Shown here: positions 1 to 9,738 of the stretch, one piece after another | Numbering within the stretch: the stretch's first letter is position 1 | How the letters are laid out: every line of letters begins with the position of its first letter | Origin: Chamaelirium japonicum | Taxonomy: Eukaryota; Streptophyta; Magnoliopsida; Liliales; Melanthiaceae | Reading direction: 5' to 3' | Assembly (NCBI GenBank): GCA_947650365.1 | Contig: OX393552.1 | Location: forward strand, 22,378,012 to 22,442,011 | DNA: 64,000 nt | The notes under the pieces: generated by a model | Told to the model about the DNA's origin: nothing | Databases searched by the model: none | Seen by the model: the letters and a program-made list of their open reading frames with translations, nothing else | Position numbers and translations under genes: made by a program

Positions 1-306
1 ACGGTAGCACACAATGTCATCCCTTACCATAAGTGGACTCCGCCATATGGGTGCGAAGCACCGAGACATGTTGCGAGTTGACTAGTTGACTTTGCTAGAG
101 GCACCCTATATATTTACTAAGGGCACCCTGGTGAATAATGAAATCACTAGTGCACTTCACTTATGTGTGTCATGCGACTTCTCGCGCACGTTGGATGACC
201 AATTAGTGACACAGGGGCGTTTTTGGTGAAATCAAACGTCACTGTGTACTAAGGGGGCCGGCCCTACGGGTGTAAGAACATGCATGGCCGCCCCCTTGAT
301 TATAGG

Positions 307-636
307 TGTAACATCCGCCCCAAACATATAAGATATTGTCCGCTTTGTCCGTGCCTGCACGAGAACTTCCCAGAGTGGTCACCCATCCTAGTACTACTCT
401 CGCCCGAGCACGCTTAACTATGGAGTTCTTACGAAATCCGTAGCGGCGCACGGTTTTAAAACACGTCTTCTATATTTGAGAGGGGAAATTATATAAGTTG
501 CTTAGGATCTCCTTCTCTTCAGGCGATGTAGGGCTAACTCGTGGCCTTGTACACCTTACCTTACCTCATCTTATCCATCTTGACATCCCAGCCTGAGGAG
601 TCTTGGCTCTTGGCCTATTGGATCTTGGTCGTCACA
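307..636 (-). repeat. Cassandra 3' LTR (330 bp)
   Basis: This is the downstream LTR on the minus strand. It ends in TGT...ACA and lies next to the purine tract at 637-650. It differs from its partner by scattered substitutions and small indels, so the insertion is not recent. Confidence 0.9.
358..431 (-). other. 5S rRNA-derived segment in Cassandra 3' LTR
   Basis: On the minus strand this reads AGAACTCCATAGTTAAGCGT, then GCTCGGGCGAGAGTAGTACT, then AGGATGGGTGACC. This corresponds to roughly nucleotides 40-112 of plant 5S rRNA, including the A-box and C-box of the internal RNA polymerase III promoter. The 5' third of 5S is not recognisable, so it is not a functional 5S gene. Confidence 0.9.
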
Positions 637-716
637 ATCCACCCCCCTTAGGGTTACATGTCCTCGTGTAGGGTTAGACCCCCCCATCCCGAGGAGAACC
701 GGCTCTGATATTATTT

Positions 717-1035
717 TGTAACATTCACCCCAAATACACAAGATATTGTCTGCTTTGCCCGTGCCCGCATGAGAACTTTCTAGTGTGATCACCCATTCTA
801 GTACTACTCTCGCCTGAGCACGCTTAATTACGGAGTTCTTCGAAATCCGTAGCGGCGCACGGTTTTAAAACGCGTCTTCTATATTTGAGATGGAAAATTA
901 TATAAGTAGCTCAGGATCTTCTTCTCTCCATGCAATGTAGGGCTAATTCGTGGCCTTGTACACCTCACCTTATCTATCTTGGCATCCCAGCCTCAGGAGT
1001 CTTGGCTCTTGACCTATTAGATCTTGGTCGTCACA
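717..1035 (-). repeat. Cassandra 5' LTR (319 bp)
   Basis: This is the upstream LTR on the minus strand, next to the primer site at 702-713. It carries a second 5S-derived segment at about 769-840 with extra substitutions (for example GGGTGATCACA where 5S has GGGTGACC), so it is decayed. Confidence 0.9.
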
Positions 1036-1734
1036 ATAGGAGTGGAAAGCACCATATTAGGGGCCGACCCTATAGTATAGGACATATGGCTTTGACTTGG
1101 GGTTTTCAACCCCTAAAAGCTAGGAGACAAGGGAGAGAAGTTAGAAGCCCGACCCTAGCAAGTTGCACACACAACCTAGGGGGGCGGCCTCATCAAAAGG
1201 AGCAAGAGGAGAGGGCTGGTTGGCCCTATTGAAGCCATACCCGACCCCCCCCCCCCCCTCAAGTTCTCAATCTCTTTTCTCTCTCTTGTCTCCCTCGTTT
1301 GCAACTTCGTCTTCCTCACGTGGTGTCTTCGTAGACAAGAAGGGCTAACGTAAGGTGGCACTCAGAGATCCTTCATTGGTGTGCCGTGCATCGTGTGAGA
1401 TCAGGTGAATATTGAAGGCATCGTCTCTCACGTATCATCGGCTTCTTCGCAGACTATTTTCCGTCTGCATCGATAAAGAAGATAATTCTCCGCGGTTAAA
1501 AGATCCGCAAGAAGGTATGCAATATCCTAACTCGTAGATCTTGTGTAGAATCAAATTGTATGCATGCTAGTTATTCATATCGTTAGATTGCTATTAGGGT
1601 GTTCGATTCATGTGCACACACGTAAACACGCATGTAACTAGTTTAAATCGTGTAATGCGCACCACACATGATCTTTGGATCGGCAAATCGCTTCCATTGC
1701 GAGCCTCTATCATAGGATTTTTTTTAACACCAAG

Positions 1735-2965
1735 TTCACTTTCTATTTTCTAGAGCTCTCTGAGCCTTCTAGTGATTAAACTCTAGTGAAGCCTACTCCA
1801 CCCTCTGTCTACTTGTATAAGCACTTCTCGGCCTATCAAGTAGCTTTACTTTTTCAGAGATAGTGGATTCAAAGATTGAATCTTATCGCACGGAGACTTA
1901 GGCTTCAGCCGAACTTCGTCACCACATTTTGTGTTAGCTCTCCTTCTCTCTAGCTCTTTCTCTACTCAATAGTGTTAGTGTGACAGCTCAGCACGTGATA
2001 ACTCAGCACTTTACAATGCATCGCACTTTAAATCAACCCTCAATCGACTATTAGAAGGAGATCGTATGACGACCGTAATTTGCCCCCCCTAGTTTGGCGC
2101 CGTCTGTGGGATCCTTCCCTATCGATCTGCGACCTCTAAGCTTCCCGGCTTCTTCGATCAAGCAGTGACCACCGATAACCTGAGCAATCTGTCTGTCTCC
2201 ATCACTATACTGGATGGCAAAGACACGACCTGTGGATCAGCCGGAGGGAAGTAACATGCATCCAGACGTTTAGTATCCTATGACTCGCTCAATGAGTCGT
2301 AGGTTTGAGACAAGTCAACGCCATGAGCAACAACCTACTGTGGATTCGAGGAGTCATCGGTTAGTCGACCGTGCATCTTCGACTCAATCGAGGCAATTTA
2401 TGGGTGCAAAATTTGACTAACGCCTCACAGTAGGACCCGCAACCTTGCCTAGGGCTCACAAAGATGATAGTGGGACTCGCAACCCTGTCTAGGGCCCACA
2501 GAGATGACAGTGGGACCCGTAGCCCTATTTGGGACCTATAGAGACGATAGTGAGACCTACAGCCTTGCCTGGGGCCCACACATACTATTCGGGGTCTGGT
2601 AAATCCCCCAAGGGTATTTACCGAAACCTTTGATATTCTCAAACATCTATAAATAGCAGACCCAACAAATAATCAAAGATCCGGATGGAATATTCCAGAC
2701 CCGAATTCATTATTTTCATTTTCACTTTCTGTTTTCCAGATCTCTCTAAGCCTTCTAGTGATCAGACTCTAGTCAAGCCTACTCCACCCTCTGTCTATTT
2801 GTACAAGCATTCCTTGGCTTGTTGAGAGTAGCTCTACTTCTTCAAAGATAGTAGATTCAAATATTGCATCTTACAGCACAGAGACGTAGGTTTCGGCCAA
2901 ACTTCGTCACCACATCCTATGTCAACTCTCTCTCTCTCTTTCTTTCTCTCTCTCTCTCTCTCTCT
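1735..2965 (+). mobile_element. Internally deleted Gypsy-type LTR retrotransposon remnant
   Basis: Two related LTR pieces share the stretch from TTCACTTTCT through CTTCTAGTGAT and CCTACTCCACCCTCTGTCTA to CAACTTCGTCACCACAT (1735-2091 and 2724-2965). The first runs into a primer site, TGGCGCCGTCTGTGGGA, at 2095-2111, nearly the same as the Gypsy A site at 25480. Only about 280 bp of internal sequence follows, with no pol, before the second LTR begins near 2390. The left LTR lacks its 5' part and the right LTR lacks its 3' part. A TATA box (CTATAAATAG, about 2648) marks the LTR promoter. The precise LTR start is uncertain. Confidence 0.75.
2405..2580 (+). repeat. 40-bp tandem repeat in the LTR U3 region, about four units
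   Basis: Units of 40 bp have the pattern GATGATAGTGGGACYCGCAR followed by CCYTGYCTAGGGCCCACARA. They sit upstream of the TATA box at about 2648. Tandem U3 repeats are common in plant LTRs and can bind host factors; that role is inference. The open frame on the opposite strand here is a by-product of the repeat. Confidence 0.8.
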
Positions 2966-4076
2966 AGTGGAGTGGGGCACTCCCTAGATGGCAAATACTG
3001 CCAATGTGTGAAAGCACTTAGTCACGACTGTACTCTCCACTGGACGGCTATGATGTTGTCTCTGCCACATAATTTGCATCGGCCTTATGCTGATGAAAAG
3101 TGAAGAAACGTAATTGGAGAGGAGTCGGAAGGCACTAGCCATCAAAATCATACTCCACAATGATCTTGAGGCAGATACGCCCACATCCATGTTTATACCT
3201 GTGTTTTTTTGGTACATCAGACGGTGGTGACAACATTATGACCTTCAAATCCTCCATAACAAGAGCAGAAAGAGCTCGAGGGACCAAGTTTCTAATATTG
3301 AGATATATGAATTGTTACACCAGACACTACCATAGCCATCCACCCGAGATAAATGATTTTTTTTTTTTTGTTGTGTAAAATGTATACATGGCCTTTCACC
3401 AATGGAAGATAGCCCTAGCTGCAACTAATGTGAGGTATCCCTTTCATAGACAAGTCCAAGAGAAAGCACTTCAGATATATAAGCGCTTATGAAGAAGGTG
3501 TTTGAATCTCTAGGAATGGATCTCCTCGAAGAATTGCTCGCGAGCTTGGAGGCTGATCACGGAGCAGACAAGAGATTGTGATTGTTGGTGAAGATTCTGG
3601 AGAGAGAGACATTCACGGTCCGAGGGTTGCAAGGATTCTCGCACAATGCCCTTTTAATTCATACTTTTTAGGGCAAAATCGTCTTTTTTTTTATATTGTC
3701 AAGCTGATTCCTGTGTAAAGTAAAAGCGAGAATTTTCATTCTACCTGCTTCTACCATGCATGTATATTCGCTCCAGAATCAAAATTTGGGATTCTAGTGG
3801 GAATTAGATTCTGGGTCTTGGCCAAATGATTATTAGCCAAGAATCGAATTCCCACCAGAAGCTAAAGTGATTCCTGAGTTGTAGAATCAAATCCAAACGG
3901 AGGCTCGCTTTTAAATCAAAAAGATCATTAGAGATTTCTGATGAGGTTTTAAGAAGAATAGCTCATACTCAGCACTAGTTAGAATCCATTATTCCAACAA
4001 ATAAATTGGTTCAGGTATCAAGGAGGCTACAACTACTTAAATATTAATAACTATTTAATGACCTATCGGTATACAT
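2966..4076. other. Unassigned intergenic sequence
   Basis: After a CT-rich tract (about 2926-2965) I see no gene, domain or element ends except the inverted repeat at 3792-3860. Short open frames at 2984-3217 (minus) and 3160-3378 (plus) match nothing I recognise and lie in A/T-rich non-coding sequence. Confidence 0.5.
3792..3860. repeat. Inverted repeat, possible MITE core
   Basis: Arms 3792-3812 and 3840-3860 are reverse complements at 19 of 21 positions and enclose a 27-bp loop. Flanking sequence (AGAATCAAA at about 3776 and GTAGAATCAAATCC at about 3880) has the look of a miniature inverted-repeat element, but I could not fix the outer ends or a target duplication. Confidence 0.55.
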
Positions 4077-4762
4077 TGTTGAAGATGTCATCCCAAACAA
4101 GCCACATACAACTCCAATGTTCATGCGCGAAGGAATGACGGAAGACAGAGCACAGGGGGTGAAGGACAACTCTGCCAGGAAGCTCGTGTGTACGACTGTC
4201 CCAGGTCATGTGCATGACGTGCATCGGCAGATCATGTGCACGATCTCCCTGGGTTATGCACCCGATCGACTTTGGCAGGATGCGAGTCAGTTGGTTCGGC
4301 CTGTGTTTTTGTATGTGATTCCTTCTCAAAGTCAGATACGAATGTCTGCCTATAAATAAGAGGTCCTAGAATGAACCTAAGGTATCTTGGACTCAAGGAT
4401 CAACAAAAGTACCACAAGAGAGGTTTAGAAAGTTGCCATTATCAAGGTAGAGGGAAGAGAATCCATTGGAGACCGGAAGGTCTTGAGAAGGGTTTTCTTC
4501 GGTGTTCTTCAGGGTGTAGGACTGCGTGATCTATTCTCTTGTAAGAGGTATCTCTTTTGTTGGGTGTGTGAGAGATTATAAAGAGACAAACAAACGTGTA
4601 CTCAGGTTTTTTCCACACTAGTGAATCCATTGATCGGTCGTTATTGGAATTTCTATAGTGTTTTGCTTGTGTTTATCTATTTGCTTGGTCATGTCGGTGG
4701 TCGTCTCCACCGCGGTACTTCTACGTGTGTCGTGTTCCGCTGCGCGAGGGCCTCTGATCGCA
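4077..4762 (+). repeat. 5' LTR of the non-autonomous element
   Basis: The LTR starts TGTTGAAGATG. It contains a TATA-like CCTATAAATAAGAGG at about 4350 and a long transcribed leader. It is clearly diverged from the partner LTR (many substitutions), so the insertion is old. Confidence 0.88.
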
Positions 4763-5881
4763 TCAAATTGGTATCAGTGTTAAGGTTCAGGGTGATACCA
4801 ACAAATTGGTATCAGAGCTTATTATTGGTGATCCAGGGGACTCTAGTTTGATTGCATAGAACAACGAATATTGAGCAAGGGGGATGAGATGTACATGTGG
4901 CATGCGGTGCAACGAAGAAATCCGGAAACGAACCCAAGAAGGAAGTCGGAGGCTAGGGGGGAGGTTGCAGTATAGCACCTCCCCCCCGGGGGCTTGTAGC
5001 TACGACTGTTGGTGCCCTAGGCGAAGGGCACATCGGGGAGAGACACGGTCTAGTGCTCTCTTTCCCTGGGTTATTTGGGTCTTCGGAGGAGACTTCGAGG
5101 GGGAGGTTGCGGTCGAGTACCTCTTCCGTCGGGCGATTCAAGACACTGAAGGTAAGGCCGGGAGGAGGGTCCGGTCTAGGCACCTACTCTTCGGCTCGAT
5201 AGATTACGGTGGGAAGTCATGATGGCATGGTACGCGTGGGTGCCTGGATTGAGGGGGAGCACCTTGATGGCACGGGAGTGGAGGTGCCGAAAAGCATCGG
5301 TGTGGATCACTAACGAGTGATGTGGGCTCTGACGGGCACAGTGGTGGCAGGTACGTCTGCGGGCACACCTGCAGTCTAACAAGGTGTGGTAGCTGTTGAT
5401 GGACGGTTGACAAAAGGCGACGATGATCATGGTAGCGGCGGACTCAACCACAAGCACACCTGTGATGTAGCAGGGTGCAGAAGATGTTCAAGCATTGGCC
5501 AACGAGCTTGAGAGCGATGGGTGCGGGCAGTGTTATAAAGCGAAACAAGGGCTGTGGTTTACGACAGAGTTTATCGATGAGTGATGAAAGGAACATCCAT
5601 GGTCATGAAGGGGGTCTCAGGTGGAGGCCTATTAGTCGGGAGAGCTGTGGCACATGCACGGTGTTCGGTGAAGAACAATGGTACAAGTGGAGCATGCATA
5701 GTGATAAAGATGATCAGGAGGTGGGCCAAGTCAAAAAACATGGGTAATCAGCAAGTTCGGTGATTGGGCTTCCGTGGAGGCAAATACGATGACAACGATC
5801 AAGAGATGGATTCACGGAACAAAAAGATAGAGTTCGTGTTCGATGAGATGCTCATGTCTTGTTTAAAGCCAAGGTAGAGAT

Positions 5882-6564
5882 TGTTGAAGATGTGGCCCCA
5901 AACAAGCGACATACAACTTTAAGATTCTTGCGCGAAGGAATGGCGGAAGACATAGCACATGGGGCGAAGGACAGCTTTGCCAGGAAGCTCGTGCTCACGA
6001 CTATCCCAGGTCGTGTTCACGATTTGCACCGGCAGCTCGTGCGCACGATCTCCCCAGGTCGTATGCACGATCGACTTTGGCAGGATGCGAGTCAGGCTGT
6101 TCGGCCTATGTTTTCGCATGTGATTCCTTTTCCAAGTCGGATACGAATGTGTGCCTATACATAGGAGGTCCTAGGATGAACCTAGAGCATTATGGACTCA
6201 TGGATTAACAATAGTACCACAAGAGAGGTTTGGAAGGTAACTGTCATCAAGGGAAAGGGAAGACAATCTATTGGAGACCGGAAGGTCTTGGGAAGAGTTT
6301 TCTACGGTGTTCTTCGAGGTGTAAGGCTGCGGGATCTATTCTCTTGTGAGATGTATATTTTTGTTGGGTGTATATGAGATTGTAAAGAGAGACAAACGTG
6401 TACTCATGTTTTTCTCACACTTGTGAATCCATTGATCGGTCATTGTCAGGATTTCTTGGCTGTTTTGCTAGTGTTTATCTATTTACTCGGTCTTGTCGGT
6501 TGTTGTCTCCATCGTGTTGCTTCTACGCGCGTCGTGTTTCGCTGCGCGAGGGTCTTAGATCGCA
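5882..6564 (+). repeat. 3' LTR of the non-autonomous element
   Basis: Same termini as the 5' copy. The TATA-like stretch is altered to CCTATACATAGG, which would weaken it. It is preceded by the purine-rich CCAAGGTAGAGAT. Confidence 0.88.
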
Positions 6565-7523
6565 ACATACATACGTTAGGAAGAGAGCCGTTGTCCAACG
6601 GGTCTCTCGAACATTACCGCAATAATGCCCAGAGATCGATTGTGACGTCTCTAGAATGATAGGTTACCGTTACGAGTTGAAGGTCTATATAAGAGACCCC
6701 AAACCAGAGAAGAAAGACACCAAGAAGCATTGCCTCTCATCAGCTCTCTCCCCGTCTCTCTGCTCGGTTACTCTCGTTCTGTTTTCTACTAGGTTCCTGA
6801 AGATGTTGGTTGAAGTTTGCACAGCCTTCTCTAAGTCGTGCCAACAAGAGGGTGAGCCTGTGGCCGAGAGGCACTGTACTATTGGAGTCTTTGCCGAATA
6901 CCCGCACATAGGGGGCAATTGGAATCTTATGACATCGGCTCCCATGTGCCATCTCTAATCCTTTCTCTGTTACCATTAGTCTAATAGAATTTTTGTCCAG
7001 TTATATTGAATAATCCCTACTTAGTTGCTAGGAGTTCAGATCTCCTCCAGTCGGTGGGCCCGGCATGCGTCACCTGTCATCGTGCGGCTGTGAGGCACAC
7101 CGGGCCCATCAGACGGTCGACGGACCGAGGGGATCTGAACTGAGGTGTATTATCTTTATTATAAATTAATTACCCACCGCCAAATGAGACTCCCAGATGT
7201 GCTGCCCACTGTCCTCCACTCGCCACGTCCGCCATTGGAGGGCCCACGCGCTAATTAACGGATGTCCCTTCCCCGAGTCGAATTTTTCGGTCCGTTCTGT
7301 TATGAAATGATTGGAGCCAGCAATCATGCACGAACGGAAACACGCGTGAAACACACCACGACCAATCATAACTCAATCCATGACCGTTTGATCAAATTTA
7401 AACGGCTGTAAACTCCACATTAGTCATCGGATCCCAGCTCTCCATAGTAGTACTCCGATAATATCCGGTGGCACTTCTGGTAATTTAATGGAATCGTAGA
7501 GGTTAGTTTCTTAAGCTTCCATC
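6565..7523. other. Intergenic region upstream of the HSP20-like gene
   Basis: No gene is recognised. A strong TATA-like CTATATAAGAG lies at about 6685, followed by a pyrimidine-rich stretch, which could be the promoter of an eroded LTR or of a lost transcript. A palindromic segment sits at 7033-7141. The open frames at 6656-6958 and the overlapping minus-strand ones do not resemble known proteins. Confidence 0.45.
7033..7141. repeat. Imperfect 109-bp palindrome, possible MITE
   Basis: The outer arms AGTTCAGATC (7033-7042) and GATCTGAACT (7132-7141) are exact complements. Inner arms GTGGGCCCGG and CCGGGCCCAT, then TGCGTCACC and GTGAGGCA, continue the pairing. The whole could fold into one hairpin. 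It lies about 0.6 kb upstream of the HSP20-like gene. Confidence 0.6.
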
Positions 7524-7533
7524 TTTAAATACC
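7524..7533 (+). promoter_or_regulatory. Putative TATA box of the HSP20-like gene
   Basis: TTTAAATACC lies about 190 bp before the start codon, followed by a pyrimidine-rich transcribed leader. This is a plausible core promoter. I did not find a canonical heat-shock element (paired GAA and TTC modules) close to it. Confidence 0.45.
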
Positions 7534-7718
7534 GGCGGTGCCCTCTGATCCTCAACGGCCTACTCCGGGTTTCTTCCTTCTCTTCCCGAAGTACCCCTCA
7601 TATCAGTAGCAAATTACAGGGAACACGACCAGGTGCTCGCCGGCGATCCCCATCGCCGGTCGGTTTAGGGTTTGATTTCCGGAATTTATAGTGGGTTAGG
7701 GTTTTCGAGAAAGGGGCT

Positions 7719-8264
7719 ATGAGGGTGCACCCGGCTCCCAGGAAGCGGAACATCACGTTCCGGTACGGCGTCAACCCGGGCCCCCCGGCCGCCGCGGAGG
7801 GCACCGTCGGCCGTAAGAAGAAGCTCCGCCGCCTCCCCCACGTCTTCAGCAAGGTCCTTGAGCTCCCCATCGGCTCCGACGCGGACGTGTCCGTCCAGGA
7901 GGACCCGAGCGGATTCCGGTTCGCGGTGGCCACGGGCGTCGTCGGGGGCGGCGTCGAGGCCCGCGCCATCGAGGTCCACCCCGGGGTGATGAAGGTGGTG
8001 GTGAGGGACGGGAGCGGGGACCTCGAGGAGGAGCTCGATCTTGACCGGTGGAGGTTCCGGCTCCCGCCGTCGACCCGGCCGGCGCTTGCGACCGCGGCCT
8101 ACGTCGACGGAGAGCTCGTCGTCACCGTCCCGAAGGGTGCGGGCACTGAGGAGGCCGGCGGGGAGGATGAAGCTGGAGAAGGAGTGGATTTCTGGGGAGA
8201 CGGAGGCGGAGACGGGGACTTCAGGGGCGGCGCCACCATCGGCCGGGTTTTGGTTGCATATTAG
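7719..8264 (+). CDS. HSP20-like (alpha-crystallin domain) protein, 181 aa
   Basis: Single-exon open frame with strong GC bias at third positions, unlike the A/T-rich surroundings; this marks it as a real gene. The N-terminal 35 residues are basic and proline-rich (MRVHPAPRKR...GRKKKLRR). The alpha-crystallin-like fold runs from about residue 42 to 140 (HVFSKVLELP, then EVHPGVMKVVV, then WRFRLPPSTR). It ends in VDGELVVTVPKG (129-140), which matches the closing beta-strand motif of small heat-shock proteins. The C-terminal tail is acidic and glycine-rich, with a final V-L-V (177-179) that resembles the I/V-x-I/V tail motif used in sHSP oligomers. The sequence is divergent from the main sHSP classes, so chaperone activity is inferred. 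The start is the first ATG of the long frame, after a roughly 160-nt leader. Confidence 0.82.
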   Translation: MRVHPAPRKRNITFRYGVNPGPPAAAEGTVGRKKKLRRLPHVFSKVLELPIGSDADVSVQEDPSGFRFAVATGVVGGGVEARAIEVHPGVMKVVVRDGSGDLEEELDLDRWRFRLPPSTRPALATAAYVDGELVVTVPKGAGTEEAGGEDEAGEGVDFWGDGGGDGDFRGGATIGRVLVAY

Positions 8265-8489
8265 GATCTCGATGGACTCTTTGTTCCTGCATGCGTGTTC
8301 GATCAAACGATCTAGTCACGTGATCGTGGTCAACCCATACAAATTGTGTCTATATCCAAAATAAAACAAAGAGGAAGAGAAAGTGATCAAATATCTCTTC
8401 TTGGCCTTGATTTGATACCTATTTATCGAGACAAACAAAATCCTTATATTAATGGCATCAATAATCAATATGGCTCTTGTTCAACACTA
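8265..8489 (+). other. 3' flank of the HSP20-like gene, with a segment repeated at 12768
   Basis: A possible polyadenylation signal (CAAAATAAAAC) lies about 95 bp after the stop. Bases 8382-8489 are about 80% similar to 12768-13261 once the MITE at 12805-13175 is removed, so the same sequence occurs on both sides of the LINE and Copia LTR block. No coding sequence seen. Confidence 0.6.
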
Positions 8490-8639
8490 GTTTTATTTTA
8501 TTTTTTTGTTAGGAAAAATACACTACAAAGTGCAAAGTTTCAGAATTAGCATCTATGTTGGCGCAGGAATCCAGCAGTGCTCATGTTGCACCCCGCTAAC
8601 TCTAGTATCAGCCTAGGAAAATCTGCAATCCAAACTTGA

Positions 8640-9176
8640 GTGTCTTGAGTTTCGTCCCCTAGTGGCTAACCAGTTTACAACCCCGTTGACTTCCCGAAAT
8701 ATGTGAGAGATGTGATGCTGAGTCCGACGCTGAATGAGAGCACGACAGTCTTCCAAAATCGGATCAAGAACTTCATCAGAATGCAAGAGTTGGATAATGG
8801 AAAGAGAGTCTCGTTCGATCCATAAGGTCGCCGTAGGGAACCTTTTGTGTGCCTCCTGCAGACCCGCCCAAAGTCCTCATCCTTCTGCCATCTGCACCGA
8901 AAATAAATACAGAGTAATAGCACCCATATACAAAATGTTACCATGGAAGTTCTAAATAACAAAACCTGCTCCCCTCTATTGAGAGTGATGATCAAGAGCA
9001 CCGTCAAAGTTTAACTTGAGTTCGTGAGGCAAGGGCGGTGACCAAAACACAATGAGGGTGGAAGGTTCATCGGGGGCCGGTCTAGTGACTGCATCAATAG
9101 ATTTGTTAGCATGAAGAAACTCACCAAATTCCTTCCATAGTTTCTTATAAGTCAGTTGCGCACTATCATTGGCCAA
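8640..9176 (-). pseudogene. LINE RNase H domain, broken
   Basis: LPHELKLNFDGALDHHSQ gives the first strand with the catalytic Asp; WIERDSLSIIQLLHSDEV and REVNGVVNWLATRG match the later RNase H motifs of plant LINE C-termini. A frameshift near 8990 separates the parts. Confidence 0.75.
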
Positions 9177-9311
9177 CTCATAAATAGTTTTGTTCCTAGC
9201 CTTTTAGATGTTCCAAACTGTAAAGCACACAATGGAGTGGGTGAGTTGTTTAAGTCCTCTTTCCGAGGAGTAATCATGACAAAGGAGAGAGCGCAAATAT
9301 CATAGCGACTC

Positions 9312-9336
9312 GGGGGGGGGGGGGGGGGGGGGGGGG
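9312..9336 (+). repeat. Poly-G run (25 bp)
   Basis: An uninterrupted run of G inside the LINE. It has no coding meaning and its length may be affected by sequencing or assembly error. Confidence 0.8.
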
Positions 9337-9479
9337 ACTGGGTCTGTTAGATTTAGCAGAATCAATCGGACCATTTTTGCCGGGGGTCAAACAAATAGAA
9401 TGTACTATGTGTTTTCCATGGACTGATCACAACGTTGACATTAGTCCGAAACTTGCATACCTTGATATTTGAGGAAATA

Positions 9480-9628
9480 TTATTATGGAGTGATTTCCAA
9501 AGAAAGGCTTTCAGTCGAGGTGGTATGTGCAACTTCCAAAGAGATTTCCATATCCGACTGAAAGCTATACCACCTTGACTGAAAGCCTTTCTTTGTGAAG
9601 CTATACCACCTTATTATGGAGTGATTTC
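9480..9628 (-). repeat. Local duplication with inversion inside the LINE
   Basis: The 17-bp sequence starting TTATTATGGAGTG occurs at 9480 and again at 9611. Between the copies, 9499-9526 and 9567-9594 are inverted copies of each other at 27 of 28 bp. This arrangement is typical of replication template switching rather than of a transposon. Confidence 0.85.
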
Positions 9629-9738
9629 ACAAACTGAATATCGTGGCTTCAAATTGCTACCCCAGTAGTAAGGTTGATTAGGTTGCCTGAGAAAAATTGG
9701 GACTGAGAGGATCTCGATAACCATATCAGGTGGAAAGG

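Larger units (their letters stand above)
307..1035 (-). mobile_element. Cassandra-type TRIM retrotransposon carrying 5S rRNA sequence
   Basis: Two direct repeats (307-636 and 717-1035) flank about 80 bp. On the minus strand each reads TGTGACGACC to GTTACA. A primer-binding site that differs at two positions from the tRNA-iMet type (TGGTATCAGAGC) lies at 702-713, next to the 5' LTR (717-1035). A purine tract with a run of G lies at 637-650, next to the 3' LTR (307-636). The 5-bp duplication ATAGG flanks the element at 302-306 and 1036-1040. Each LTR holds a stretch matching the 3' two thirds of plant 5S rRNA in the element's own orientation, the defining mark of Cassandra. It encodes no protein and must depend on enzymes from other elements. 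Confidence 0.93.
1..1716 (+). mobile_element. Copia-type LTR remnant, split by a Cassandra insertion
   Basis: The parts outside 307-1035 (1-306 and 1036-1716) look like the 3' half of a long Copia LTR. Shared features with the Copia D LTRs (30236-32187 and 49552-51504) include a GGCCGGCCCTA-like stretch, a pyrimidine-rich tract, and a terminal part with GATCTTTGGATC followed by GCTTCCATTGCGA. No LTR terminus is visible; the homology stops near 1716, where a different repeat starts. No protein-coding domain was seen. The family assignment rests on short matches read by eye, so the boundaries are approximate. Confidence 0.45.
4077..6564 (+). mobile_element. Non-autonomous LTR retrotransposon (2.5 kb), no coding capacity
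   Basis: LTRs of about 685 bp lie at 4077-4762 and 5882-6564. Both start TGTTGAAGATG and end in GATCGCA. A tRNA-iMet-type primer site, TTGGTATCAGAG, lies at 4806-4817, with an imperfect copy at about 4768, so the primer-site region is partly duplicated. The segment before the 3' LTR, CCAAGGTAGAGAT, serves as a polypurine tract. ACAT is present on both sides (4073-4076 and 6565-6568), consistent with a decayed target duplication. The 1.1-kb interior has no gag, protease, integrase or RT signature. It must be moved in trans if it moves at all. Confidence 0.88.

Noticed and set aside
358-840. Functional 5S rRNA genes
   Set aside because: Only the last two thirds of 5S is recognisable and both segments sit in Cassandra LTRs with substitutions.
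2984-3217. Minus-strand 77-codon open frame with hydrophobic stretches
   Set aside because: No recognisable family, no codon bias, and an overlapping open frame on the other strand; coding is not supported.
5475-5763. Open frames in the interior of the 2.5-kb LTR element
   Set aside because: They have no similarity to gag or other domains, overlap in two phases and lie in repeat-like sequence.
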